NCBI GenBank assembly: GCA_009363875.1
Contig: CM018693.1
Location: forward strand, 110,500,362-110,564,361
Length of the DNA stretch: 64,000 bases
Origin: Mikania micrantha
Lineage: Eukaryota; Streptophyta; Magnoliopsida; Asterales; Asteraceae
Direction: 5' to 3'
Of this stretch, positions 11,423-23,307 are shown in pieces. Numbering within the stretch: position 1 is the stretch's first letter; the number at the start of each line of letters is the position of its first letter. Below the pieces are notes generated by a model. That model did no database searches. It was given only the letters and a program-made list of their open reading frames with translations, and was not told the DNA's origin. Made by a program: the position numbers and the translations under genes.

Positions 11423-13380
11423 GCATTATATGTGATATTATATGATCTTAAATATGAATAAACGTATGAAATACAATACCCATATATGTGATATTATATG
11501 ATCTTAGATAGTTGTGATAACTATTTATCACAATTTTTAGATATAATATCATAAAATCTTTGAATCATTGTTTAAGTATACATGTATGGAATAATTCGTC
11601 ATTAAATCTATAGTATTATCATGTGAACTTGATTGAATTTTACATGAAATCACTCATGTTTAAAATTTAAAAAGTCATAATCATATCATTTTATTGAATT
11701 CTAAACGAATTATAAAATATCATAAGAAATCATTAAGTCATAATCATATCATTGTATTGAATTCTAAACGAATCATAAAATATCATAAGAAATCATTATG
11801 TCTAGGCTAAACAAGCAAACTAGAAATCATGATAACTTGTTTAAAGCACAAAGAAATGTTATCCAAGACTGAATAGCGCTGACTTACAAGAGTCGTATAA
11901 TTTATAAGACATTTGATGTGATATGTTTTGGCTATGGGTTAATATACTCTCATCAGGATTCCCCAGGAAAGGTCGACCGACCCCGCAATATATCGGGGAT
12001 TTATATGAATCAATTTCCTAGACATGAGTCATAATTAACGATGTCCACCCTTCCAACTAATACATGTCCGTCTTACAATAATAACTCGGACGAGATTATG
12101 AAATCAAAAATGCATATAAACATATATGTATTGAATTAACTTAAGAAATTTAACTAGTCATTCTAACATAATGACTTGAATTCCTATTATCTAAAGAATA
12201 ATCGCGTGTTCGTGTGAAAGAGATGAGAATTTCCTATGGCAATGTCTAAGATATATTTAATAAAACACCTTTAATACAACACCTTCTTACTTTAAGAAAT
12301 CGAGCGATTTTATGGCACCAACAAGTTTTAATGCGGTAGTCTTTCTGCTGATTTATTAATCTTTTCGTTATATATATGTATTTGTATAATACTTCTAATG
12401 TTTTTGTTATTCAATAATATCTTACAAAAGCTTATTATGTTTCTTGTTATATTTTTCTTGAGGTTTTCGAGTTACAATCATTGTACACCTTGCACAACTC
12501 AAACAAATAAGGCCTTAACATTAAAAATTATTAGATTAAATATTAATTAGAGTTAATTATACAGATTTGAGAAAAATAACAAGCATAGGCATTAAGGATT
12601 TAAAGTTAAGCTAAGTTTTGTTATATTTTTTGTTAATTTATTATAATAAACTAACCAAAATACCTTTTTTATATTTGTTAACGCATAAACCATTTGTATA
12701 AATAACTTAAAAAATGTACAAAAAAAATGGCCATTGCTCAAACATATTTGTTGCCATTACCGGTCACTTTTTTTATGACGACCACTCACCACTATCGTTA
12801 CTTGGCAAAGCGGATTAAGAGTTTCTGGGCCTTGTACATATGTGCTTATATAAAATTTCGTTTAATCATAACTTGAATTGTGCGCCGTACGATAAATGGA
12901 TTTTAAATGGTGAATACTTTCATGAAATAAACACCACAAACAAGTATCATTTCAATAAAAGGATGATAAAATAATTTAAAGTAGTGTACATGTATTTCAC
13001 CTAATTATAAGCATTGAAAATAACGTTCTACGAGAAGTCACTGTTTTAATATAGCGAACCTTTGTATTGTTGAATTACGTAAGTTTCTTCTCACTCAAAG
13101 TCCTATAGTAGATACTAAATAGTATGGACGCATAGTTAAAATTAATGAAATTTTTCTATAGTTAAAGTACACAGACCTAAGTCAATGTATTTTAGATTTT
13201 TAGTTGTCTTAAAATCATTTACCACATACTTGAACCAAATGTTAAGTCAACTTATTATAGAATAAGAATAAAATAAAATAAAAATAAAAACTCACCAAAT
13301 CTTAAGGCAGTGATCTAGCAAAATTGAGTTATTTTATTATAGAAAATATGTTTCATTGCTGGGCTAAATGTCTGATAATG
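11423..13380. other. AT-rich intergenic DNA upstream of MCM4
   Basis: No coding similarity seen. It contains a 63-bp tandem duplication at 11672-11797 (unit begins AAGTCATAATCATATCATT, two copies with few differences) and a repeated TATGTGATATTATATGATCTTA at 11425-11505. No transposon ends were identified. Confidence 0.5.
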
Positions 13381-13429
13381 TTTGGACTTTGGACACCCAG
13401 AGTCAATAGTAAGCCCAGCTCAAGTGTTA

Positions 13430-13478
13430 GGCGCCAAAGGAGGTCTTTCCCGCCAAAAGTACCTAGACGCCCGCCAAT
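13430..13478. promoter_or_regulatory. Cluster of E2F-type sites in the MCM4 promoter/5' UTR
   Basis: GGCGCCAAA (13430-13438) reads TTTGGCGCC on the other strand. TTTCCCGCC (13446-13454) overlaps CCCGCCAAAA, so it fits the TTTSSCGS consensus on both strands. CCCGCCAAT at 13470-13478 is a one-mismatch site. They lie about 60-110 bp before the start codon. Plant MCM genes are known E2F targets expressed at G1/S, which fits. Confidence 0.75.
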
Positions 13479-13540
13479 TTACCATACATAGCCATAGGAG
13501 ACGATCGCCTAATCTAATCTGTCTCTGCATCTCAGTCGAA

Positions 13541-16500
13541 ATGGTTAATACACCACCCGTCCGCCGTACTCCTAGACGCAATACACCCGTCGCCGGTAAG
13601 CTTCTATCAATCTATCTGTTTGTTTGTTTGTTTGTTTAATTTGTTAGAGCATTATTCTTATTATTTGATTGGGATGTAATTTTAGATGATATGATTTCAA
13701 GCCCAACACCCAACAGCCATCGAAAGCGTTTCGAGACTCCACCTGATGATAGCAGCCGTGGAGGTAACAGTCCGGCTTCTTCTCCACCGGCTTCCTCCGA
13801 AGGTGGAGAGCCTTATGCCCCTTCAATGTTTGTTTGGGGGACAAGCATCAGCGTCCAGGATGTGAACGCAGCGTTCTTGACGTTTTTGAGGAATTTCCGT
13901 GAGCAGGATAATGAGACTGAGGGGAAATACATGAAGGCTATCAATCTTGTTATTGAGATGGAAGGGGAGTCTCTGGATGTTGATGCTAATGATATTTTTG
14001 AGTATGACAAGGACTTGTATGCTAAGATGGTCAGGTATCCTCTTGAAGTTCTTGCCATTTTTGATATTGTCCTGATGGATAAGGTTGGTCAAATCAGCCC
14101 TTATTTTGAGAAGCACATACAGCCTCGGATTTTTAACCTCAAAACATCAACTTCCATGAGAAATCTCAACCCATCTGGTTAGTTTTAATAATTCATAACA
14201 ACCAAACCCTTTTTTAATTTCTTTTTTTTTCTTTTTTTTATAAAAATAATAATCTCTTTCTGTATATCAGATATTGAGAAGATGGTGTCGTTGAAGGGAA
14301 TGGTTATTAGATGCAGTTCCGTTATTCCTGAAATTAGGGAAGTAGTTTTCAGATGCCTGGTGTGTGGCCACTTCTCAGACCTCATAGTGGTAGACAGAGG
14401 TAACTGAATGCTTTGCTTGGTAAATTCACTTGTGTGTAATTCAAATACTTTTAATTAAACTTTGTATTTCATCATTTAGGACGAATCAGTGAACCGACTA
14501 TGTGTATGAAGGAAGAATGTAAAACAAAGAACTCAATGACACTAGTTCACAATAGATGCAGGTATATATATATATATGTGTGTGTGGTTGCAATCTGTAA
14601 TGAAATCATCAATTTTTTTTTTTTTTTTTTGCTAACCCTCCACATTTTGATGCAGGTTTGTTGACAAACAAATTGTTAGAGTCCAGGAGACGCCTGATGA
14701 AATCCCTGAAGGCGGTACACCTCATACGGTGAGCTTGCTGATGCATGACAAATTGGTGGATGCAGCAAAACCAGGAGACCGAGTTGAAGTAAGATTCAAC
14801 ATTCATCAACTTAATTAAGTACCTAACTACTACTGTTCCTGACATCTTAATGATTGTTCTGTTGAAAAGATCACTGGTATATACAGGGCTATGACTGTGA
14901 GAGTTGGCCAAACTCAGAGGACTGTGAAATCTTTATTCAAGGTAATTGTTTCTGCTATTTTTTCAGCATTATTGTAATCAATCTAATTTTGCCCACAATT
15001 TTATTTTCAGACTTACATAGATTGTCTTCATACAAAGAAGACAGATAAGTCAAGAATGAATGTAGAAGACCCGATGGAAACCGAACAGAGCTCTACTCAA
15101 GATGATCAAGGAACACCTATGGACTATGAAGAGCAGGCAATGATGCTAAACCTTTGTTATTTATTTACAATTTCCTGATTAATGGTTGCTCAGGTGTCTG
15201 TGTGCTACCACAGGTTGAGAAATTGAAGCAACTGTCAAAACGGCCTGATATTTATGACATGCTGACAAGGTCTTTGGCACCAAACATATGGGAGCTAGAT
15301 GACGTGAAGAAAGGACTCCTTTGCCAGGTACATCTAGTCACTTAAATTGTAATGAATTAGCATGTTACTTGTGAGGTTCTAAACACGACATTCCAACGGT
15401 GAGTGTAGCTTTTTGGTGGGAGTGCTTTGACAATGCAGTCTGGGGCTAGCTTCAGGGGAGACATTAATATTCTTCTAGTTGGTGATCCTGGTACCAGTAA
15501 ATCCCAGCTTCTTCAGTACATACACAAATTAGCACCCCGTGGTATCTATACTAGTGGAAGAGGGAGCTCAGCTGTTGGATTGACTGCTTATGTGGCCAAA
15601 GATCCTGAAACTGGTGAAACGGTATGTATGTATGTATGTTCAAAATGAGTAGGCTTGTTGGGTCTTGTAACATGTCAAATTAGGTGGTTTTTGAGTACGT
15701 CTAGGATTGACCTGAAACAACTTCTGTCCGAAATTTCAAAAATCTAGTGTGGATACAAAAGTTGCGTTGTCTATGAATAGAGTTAGTTAATAGGCTTGTT
15801 TATCAAAATTACTTTACAGGCAACTCACTTGTTTGACCTGTTTTTTAGTTAGTTACATGCTTGACCTTTTATAGGTACAGAATGGATCCGTTCATTAGTA
15901 AATGTGCCAATACTGCCACGCTTGATCTGTATGGTGCTTTTATACTTAACATGTGCTGCTGATGTTAGGTTTTGGAGAGCGGGGCCTTGGTCCTTAGTGA
16001 CAAAGGCATATGCTGTATCGATGAATTTGATAAAATGTCTGAAAATGCTAGGAGCATGCTACATGAGGTGCAATATATTTTCTTTTTTCCTAATATAAAC
16101 AAGTTTGATCTTTCATTACTTTTATAGTATTATAATGTTTTATGTATATTGACATGTGATCCTTGTAGGTTATGGAACAACAAACTGTGTCAATAGCAAA
16201 AGCAGGGATTGTTGCTTCTCTAAATGCAAGAACTTCAGTTTTGGCATGTGCAAATCCAAGTGGTTCTCGTTATAATCCTCGTTTGTCTGTGATTGACAAC
16301 ATACATCTTCCACCTACATTGCTCTCTAGGTTAAAACACGATATTCACATCTATTTTCATATGATAAAGATAGATTCCTTTTTAAACGCTTACAATGATT
16401 TCTGACCAACTTGATGTTTTGCCAGGTTTGATTTGATTTATTTAATTCTTGACAAAGCTGATGAGCAGACAGATAGGCACCTTGCAAAGCATATAGTGGC

Positions 16501-17694
16501 CTTACATTTTGAAAATCCTGAGGTTCCTTTTTTTTTATTTTTCTTTTAATGGTGAATTTTTTGAAGTAATTATCATTTGTTGAACATTTGGACTTCATTG
16601 CAGAATTCTGAGCAGAATGTCATTGATCTTCCAACTTTGATTGCTTATTTGAGTTATGCCAGAAAAAACATACATCCACAGTTGTCTGATGAAGCTGCTG
16701 AAGAGCTGACACGTGGGTATGTGGAAATGAGAAGAAGAGGAAATTTTCCAGGAAGTAGTAAAAAGGTTGTTCCTTCTTCTAGACCTATTTAAAATTTTCT
16801 TAATTTATGTTTTTTTGTGAAAGTGCCAATTTTGATCTATGGCAATTGATTGATTTGGGTTGCTTTTAAATAAACATAAAAATTATTTGAGGAACAAGTC
16901 ATAGATAGAAAAAGGTTTATATTTGCATAACTTGCTGTATTTTTAATCAACAGGTGATAACAGCTACTTCTAGACAGATTGAAAGTCTTGTACGCCTCAG
17001 CGAGGCCTTAGCCCGAATTCGTTTTTCAAATTGGGTTACAAAAAGAGATGTTGAGGAGGCTTTTAGACTTCTAGAAGTTGCACTACAGCAATCTGCAACA
17101 GATCATGCCACTGGTAAAAATTTATTTGTTTAAGCAAAGATAAAATATGTTCATCTTTTTAGGTTGACAAATATGTTTTCTTAACAGGAACCATTGACAT
17201 GGACCTGATAACTACTGGTGTGTCTGCAAGTGAAAGGATGAGAAGGGACAATTTGGTTGGGTTGACTCGCAACATTATTATGGAAAAGTTGCAACTAGGA
17301 GGTCCATCTACTCGAATGCTAGAGGTGTGCTTTTTTATAGTATGCCATGTTACCTTTTAAAACTTCTAGTTTTATCTTAATTCTTATGAAATCTGCAATT
17401 ACTTTACAGTTGCTTGAAGAGTTGAAGCTGCGAAACAATAATGCTGAATTACATCTTAGCGATGTAAGTTTCCTTTCTATTTTCCCACTACAAATAGGAA
17501 CATTTTTTGCATTTGTGCCAGAACTATCATAAGCATTGTGTTTTGTGAAAGCATCGTTTATAGAATGAATAAATAAATAAATATGGCACCCTTAATGATT
17601 TTATTTTTTGATTTATCAGTTGCGAAATGCGCTTGGTACTCTTGCAAGTGAAGGATTTGTGATGGTCCATGGTGACAACGTAACAAGAGTTTGA
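13541..17694 (+). CDS. MCM4: MCM4, DNA replication licensing factor (17 exons)
   Basis: Subunit of the nuclear MCM2-7 hexamer, the ATP-driven replicative helicase loaded at origins in G1. My exon model: 13541-13595, 13686-14177, 14271-14399, 14480-14561, 14656-14788, 14870-14941, 15011-15136, 15214-15327, 15409-15621, 15969-16067, 16169-16329, 16426-16522, 16604-16765, 16954-17113, 17188-17324, 17410-17463, 17620-17694. The sum is 2,361 nt, 786 aa, in frame throughout. All introns are GT-AG except intron 7, which is GC-AG. Landmarks: a short S/T-P-rich N-tail with CDK-like TPRR; a zinc finger CX2C (211, 214) plus CX4C (234, 239); Walker A GDPGTSKS (about 426-433); Walker B CIDEF (about 488-492); sensor-1 Asn in ACANPSG (about 534); arginine finger SRFD (about 559); C-terminal winged-helix region. 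The ATG context (GAAATGG) is good. Length is somewhat below other plant MCM4 proteins because the disordered N-tail is short. It looks intact. Confidence 0.95.
15137..15213 (+). other. MCM4: GC-AG intron 7 of MCM4
   Basis: The exon ends ...GAGCAG and the intron begins GCAATG. The acceptor is CTACCACAG before GTTGAG. No GT donor near this position keeps the acidic linker found in plant MCM4. The GC donor with a CAG exon end fits the known minor GC-AG class and keeps the frame. Confidence 0.7.
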
Positions 17695-17825
17695 ACAAAG
17701 GCTAAAATCTGTTAGCTTAAAGCTAAGCTAAAAAGTTAGCACAAAGTGAGGGATTTGTGATGGTCCATTGTGACAGCTTAACAGGAGTATAAACAAAGGC
17801 TAAAATCTGTAAACTTAAGGCTAAA
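17648..17825 (+). repeat. Tandem duplication of the MCM4 terminal exon end and 3' UTR
   Basis: About 78 bp from GTGAAGGATTTGTGATGG (17648) recur at 17746 with a 98-bp offset. The first copy carries the stop codon at 17692-17694. The second has about a dozen substitutions and lies in the 3' UTR, where it is not translated. Confidence 0.85.
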
Positions 17826-18103
17826 ATCTAGATATCGTACGACTGTTTCACATTATGCTTTTGTAATGTTTAGTGAATCTTTATGAACAGTCGCTCCAAT
17901 TAAGTAGGGGTGTGTTGTTGAAGGCAAATTGAATTTTGATTTTAAAAGTATGATCAGCGATCTAATTAGTAATAATTTTAACTCACTTTTGTAGTTAAGA
18001 ATAATGTTATTAGCATAATTATCATTATTTTGCATTTGATTTTGTTCATAAGAAATATTGGAAACAAATGGGAGAAATTGAATGTAAATCAGTGTTCAAA
18101 CGA
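17826..18103. other. MCM4 downstream region
   Basis: AT-rich, no coding signal. The MCM4 polyadenylation site is probably here (AATAA-like words and T-rich stretches at 17870-18060), but no single site can be chosen. Confidence 0.3.
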
Positions 18104-18560
18104 TAGTGACGGATTCAGAAAATTTTTTCACGGGGGGCAAAAAATGAGTGGGTAAAAATGTGTTCGGATAAAAAGTGGGTTGTCAGGTTAGTTGAAAGCA
18201 CAAAACAAACCTATCGGTCTGGGTAAAAAGTTGGTCGGGCTAGTTGAAACCACAAAACAAACATATCAAAACTACTTAAAAAACAATTGTTTAAGTAATC
18301 AATTTCAATATTACATCAGAAGTTTATATTCGTATAAAATCTATGAAAAGAACGCATTTTTTATTATTCACTTCCAATTATGCCTTTTTATAATCAAGTT
18401 TGTGCCACTTGTAATCATATTTATGTCCCTTGTAATCAGATTTGTGCCCTTTTTTGTTTCAAATTAAGCAAAATTATTTAAAAACAATATGTTTTAACAT
18501 ACGATCGCGAGGTCCTACGGGGGGCCTAACCCCCCCCCCCATTGCCTTGAATCCGCACTG
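18104..18560. mobile_element. hAT-like non-autonomous DNA transposon (MITE), 457 bp
   Basis: Terminal inverted repeats TAGTGACGGATTCAG and (reverse complement of the right end) CAGTGCGGATTCAAGG. Target duplication CAAACGA at 18097-18103 and 18561-18567. A G-run (ACGGGGGGC) near the left end pairs with GGGGGGCC...CCCCCCCCCC near the right end. No transposase. The 7-8-bp duplication suggests the hAT superfamily. Confidence 0.75.
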
Positions 18561-18589
18561 CAAACGAGGTCTCTTAAAATAGATTTTGG

Positions 18590-19267
18590 GTCATCAAGTT
18601 GAATCCAATCTTTCTTCCGGAGTTAACCTATCACCCGAAATGATACCTAATACTGGAGTATGAAAACAAGATCGATTGCAAAAGTGTGAGAAAGAAAGTG
18701 TGTATGTACATAACCTTGTATTTATACTAATAGCTCAACACATGAAACAGACAAAAACAGCCAATTAATTTCATCTAACAATAAGAAAGACATTTGAAAC
18801 TAATAAACAATTGCTGATCCATATCAGCAACCACGAATCCATCAGTGTAACAACTGCTGATTCCTTTCGGTGGTTAGCAATTATTGTTACTAATTCATTG
18901 GAAGTAACAACTATTCATTCCTGTCAATGGTTAGCCACCAATGCTAATCCATCAGAAGTAACAAGTGCTGAGTGGTTAGCAACCACTGCTCCATTAGTTG
19001 TTAACAACCATATATGAAATTTTGAAATGGAGAAAAAAGTGCCCATCTCAGCTTGAATGTCAGGCAGCTCCCACTTATAAACTCACACTAGGTTTATTCT
19101 TTCATCAATGTGGGACAAGCTTATTTCTTATTTTAATGTTTTCAACTACACACTTTTAAGCTTCCATATCTCATTCATCTTAACTTTCTTTTGGACCCAG
19201 TTTAGCCACCACTTAAATATGTAACAAATACATATAATTATAATATAATTGTCCAAATTTTCCAACA
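18590..19267 (-). mobile_element. Probable LTR or LTR fragment
   Basis: On the minus strand it begins TGTTGGAAAATTTGG and contains CTTGTCCCACATTGATGAAAG, a word often seen in plant LTRs, followed by AGTGTGAGTTTATAAGTGG. The plus strand carries imperfect AGCAACCACTGC/AGTAACAAC repeats at 18825-19005. No target duplication was found and the left end is not clear. Confidence 0.45.
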
Positions 19268-20529
19268 TTGATAAAATACATGATTTGTAACAGCATTGAG
19301 TATTCATTTTGTTTAATAGATTTGAGGGTGACTTTTAAAGTGTAATAAAAGTTTGACAAAAAGTGTACAGAAATTAAAACTTGCGAGATTAGTTGTTATG
19401 AGAGGAATTAAAACCTAATATTTCCCTAAAAATATAATAAGTGTTCACATGCCTTCTTATTCTTCTCATTATTGTGTTTTATACTTTAAATTTATGGTTT
19501 TTTGTAACAAAGTTTGTTGCTTGAAGTTGCATGCATTATTTTTAAAGGAGTTAATTATAAAGTTTGCATGAAAATCCAAAAATATTACATTGTAGATTTG
19601 ATGAAATTAACATTAGAATGAGTCAAATAGTGTTTGTTCCATATGCATGTGATGTAAAAACCCTTCATTCGCACGTGAAAAACATCAACATTCATCACAT
19701 CAGAAATAAACCAGTCAAGTCATGCGCAGATAAATCTGCAATGAGATTGGCTATTCACTAATGAGTTGCCTATACACTTTTAAACATTTTTTTAAAGCTT
19801 TAATTAGAAGGGATAACCCATGCCATCAGTAGATGAATTACTCATCCGCAAATGAAGTACTTGTCCCTATATATGCTTACTTATTCCTGTAAGATTTTAC
19901 TTATTCGAAGATGAAGTAACTCAGCTCATTCGTTAAATTGTCCAACCTCTTCCACCAGAAAAAAAAAAAAAAAAAATTAAGGCTTCTTTGTGCATGGGTT
20001 CTCTTGTAATCCTTCGGTTTTTTTACTTTGGAATTCAAATGTAATAGTCCCAAATTTTAAATGAATGAAAGTTATGGGATTTTTCTTGAACAATTCTATT
20101 TAGAATATATACCAACTTTATTTAAACTTTAATAAAAGTAAAACAATTGCAATAACAAAATCCTTAAAAACAAATGTCATGCATAATTATACATAATATG
20201 TATTAATAAATTTCATAACATTTTGATTTTTTTTTTAGTAAGTTATGTTATAAAATAGATTATAACATAAATAAGAATCATTATATGTATGCATGACAAT
20301 AGTTTAAATATTTTAAGATTTAATTTAATAATGGAATTATTTTGTAAAAATAATATTTGAATAAAAATTTTAATACTTATAAAATTTTATCAAAACATTT
20401 ACTTACAATTGTAACACATAAAGTTTTATTAAAAACATGTATTTATAAATACATAATAGAAGTTTTATAAACTTTTGAAAACCTTTAAGACAATAATCCT
20501 TTCCAAAATACAGATTCTCAATAGAAGAT
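19268..20529. other. AT-rich DNA without recognised features
   Basis: Low-complexity AT-rich sequence with an A18 run near 19960-19978. CATTCGCACGTG and TTATTCG words occur at 19665-19920. No ORF with coding character. Confidence 0.5.
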
Positions 20530-20919
20530 ATTGCCCTTTCAAATTCCCCTTAAAAAACACCCTCTTTTGGAGACGTGGGTTTTGTACCCGACCCACTCTT
20601 AGGTCATATGTTATGGTATGTGATTTGTGCTTGAGGGGCTCTGGTCACGCTCCGTTGGCTCCTCCCCCACTACACAGGCATGAGGATAGTCACAGGGGTT
20701 CTTGACCATTTGCTTGAATTAAAAAAATTCAAATTTGACCGTTGAGTGGGATGATTGTTGGCCCAAAAAAAAATAAATTTTTATCTATATAAAACCATTC
20801 AATCTAAACAAAAAAATTTTACCCTTTCCAAAAAAATTTAAACTCTCCAAAAATTTCAGACTCTCAAATCTTCAAAAAAAATCTTCTATACACTATAGAT
20901 CCAAACAATCAGCTCATTT
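20530..20919 (+). other. Upstream region of a transposon-associated ORF
   Basis: GGTCACGCTCC, GGCTCCTCCCCC and GTCACAGGGGTTCTTGACC followed by TTCAAATTTGACCGTTG, then TATCTATATAAAACC (about 20782). This looks like the promoter side of the plant Harbinger-associated ORF that follows. Exact element ends were not found. Confidence 0.4.
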
Positions 20920-21470
20920 ATGAATAGTTATCGTACTCAAGCCAATACAAACAACTCAAACTACCCCAAACCTATTTCTAACATTTGCAAACGGGTACCC
21001 ACAACAGCCGTTTTTCAACCAACCATCGACTACGTTCGAGAACGTTTTCGAAACCCAACCCGACCCCGACACCAAGTGGTTCCGGAAACACAACATGACC
21101 CCCAACCGGCTACATCACGGCGAAAGCATAGAAGAAAGGATGTGCCTGAAAAAAAACAATCAAACTGACCATTACTTGATGGACGGAAGTTGAGGAGGTG
21201 GCACTAGATCATGCCTACATCGATTTTTCTAAAGATTCATTCGTATATAACAACCAAAGAGTACGGAAATTTGGAAACGTGTTTGAACTCGTGACTCCTA
21301 CCAGACCAACGACATGATTTCCGGAAAATGGCACGACTTACAACGTAAAGTCGTGAAGTTTAACATATTATGGATCCAACACCATAACAACCGGAAAAGT
21401 GTGATAATGATGAGATGGTCATGAACGAGACGTTGATGACCTATGCTAGGGAAAACTAGTCATTTTCTCA
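20920..21470 (+). pseudogene. Broken Myb/SANT-like ORF of a PIF/Harbinger-type transposon
   Basis: Starts MNSYRTQANTNNSN (20920), with a basic middle part KHRRKDVPEKK. After a stop at 21166-21168 it continues with WTEVEEVALDHAYID, FGNVFELV, then in another frame SGKWHDLQRKVVKFNILWIQ, HHNNRKS, and in a third DNDEMVMNETLMTYARE. Together these are the order of the trihelix/Myb-like DNA-binding protein (ORF1) that accompanies plant Harbinger elements. Domesticated relatives exist, so similarity alone does not prove a transposon. At least three frame changes and several stops make it a pseudogene. No transposase ORF was found nearby. Confidence 0.6.
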
Positions 21471-22338
21471 TAGATTTTGATAAAAGTTTGGATGACCACT
21501 TACCAGTAGTGAAAATCTCATATATCTACCATGCAAGTATATGATTGGCACAATTGAGGCGTTGTACCTGTGACATTGTAGAACGCAAAACATGTCAAAG
21601 TTTATCAATAAGAAATGTGAAATAAAGCTTCCATGGAAGACATGACACAAGTTATAAATGGTTAATGTAACCTTTATGGTTTTTTAATAATAACTATAAT
21701 TTGTAATCATTTTAATTTTCAAATAAATGAAAGTTTGTGGATATTCTTTAGTAAGATTTCATTATAAGTTCATAAAACTATATATGTCAATGCAGAGATA
21801 TGCGTGTGTAGATAAGGACAAAATCAAATAGAAAATTTATATCGCCTAAGAAGACAAAAAATTATTTCTTAAACCCTTAAATGGGCTCAACGAACTCTAT
21901 TTGAACTCACTCCGACGAAGTTGGAACAATGTCGCCAAACTTTACAATATTAGCTTTTAAATTTAAGCTTTAATGTTTAACTATTAAGTTTAGGTTTTAG
22001 GGCTTAGTTTTTAACTTTTAGGTTCTTTCTTTATGCCTTAAGGTTTAATTTTAAAGTTTAAGTTCTAGTATTATAGTTTAGGGTTTAACGTTGGGGTTTT
22101 GATTTCGACAAGCCAGGTCCAATGACATGAAAATGAGTTCATTCGAAGTTTGTTTGTGTCAGTTTTCAGGTTTTTAAAAATCTTTTTTTAACTTTCTTAG
22201 TCAAATAAACTTTTTAAGGGAATGTCACCCTATGTGTGTGTATCATGCAATACAAATTTTATTACATCTAGTTTGATTTAAATATAAATTAATTTAATCT
22301 TTATAAATACAACATTTTAGTAAGACTTTTAACATTTG

Positions 22339-22379
<41 letters not shown>

Positions 22380-23065
22380 AGCAATGTTAATAAGATTTAA
22401 TTAAAAAGTAAATTGAACTTAATTAAAATAAAACAAATTTAATATGGTTTATAGGAAATAATGAATATATAAAGTTTTATAAAAATTAAGTTATGAATAC
22501 TTAATAAAACTTTTTATAAACCTTTCTTAATACTTTTAACATAAAAATAATAAGTTTGATAACTCCAGGGGTAAAAATGGTAATTTTTGAAAATATATTG
22601 CAATGTTATGGAAAGCAGAAATATTAAAAACAGAAAACTCAGTTGATAATGTTAGAATTTTAATATAGTAATTACTATATATATATATATATATATAGGG
22701 TAGCCCTATACTAAATATATATATATATTAAAATGCATGAAAAATAAATAGGAAATATATATGTATATTATATTGAATAGTAAATTTACGTAAATATGTA
22801 TATTATATTGAATAATATATAAATATATATATTAATGCATAGTAATATGAATAATAATGCATGTGTCTGATCCATGTAATGATGTTTTTGCAAATTTAGA
22901 CTTGGACCACCGGAAAATTTTTTTAGTTTTGAAAAGTAGAAAATAGAGATGATAGTATTAAATTTGAGACTTTTGCTTAGAGATTTGGGTTTTCGTTGGT
23001 TTAGGATTTAGTTTTTTATTTTATTTAACTCACTTGCGTGGTAAACCCCCGACTCCCACCAATAC
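21471..23065. other. AT-rich non-coding DNA with TA microsatellites
   Basis: (TA)n runs at about 22339-22376 and 22676-22696, and further TATA-rich stretches to 22840. A block at 21950-22100 has scattered TTTAGG/TTTAGGG words but no regular telomeric array. No coding signal. Confidence 0.55.
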
Positions 23066-23307
23066 CCAACCTATGATGTCTGTTCATTTAACTATGCCTA
23101 GCATAATATTTACCCATCCTCGTTGCATTTGTTTGACTAGGTTGAACTACGTTTGCATTCGGATCGTATACTTGTTCCTTTGAGCTACTGTCTGGCCACA
23201 CACGTTCAATCCTCATGACATCCAGTTTGATACAACTGTTGATCTTGATTCTTTCTCATTATACTAGTTTTCTCGAGCACCATTAATGTGAGTATTCATG
23301 CTCACTC
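23066..23307 (+). repeat. Repeat R, copy 1, left part
   Basis: CCTATGATGTCTG... to ...GAGTATTCATG matches 41482-41585 joined to 46102-46230. Copy 1 is interrupted by the solo LTR at 23308-40574 and resumes at 40575. Non-coding. Confidence 0.8.

Noticed and set aside
13382..13540. In-frame upstream extension of MCM4 exon 1
   Set aside because: The extension has no ATG, only a TTG, and covers the E2F-type sites. The ATG at 13541 has a good context and begins a typical S/T-P-rich MCM4 tail.
15050..15070. Alternative GT donor for MCM4 intron 7
   Set aside because: It keeps the frame but would remove the acidic linker that other plant MCM4 proteins have. The GC donor at 15137 is the better model.
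21950..22100. Possible interstitial telomere array (TTTAGGG words)
   Set aside because: Words are scattered and irregular, mixed with TTTAAG and TTTAGG. No two perfect units in a row.
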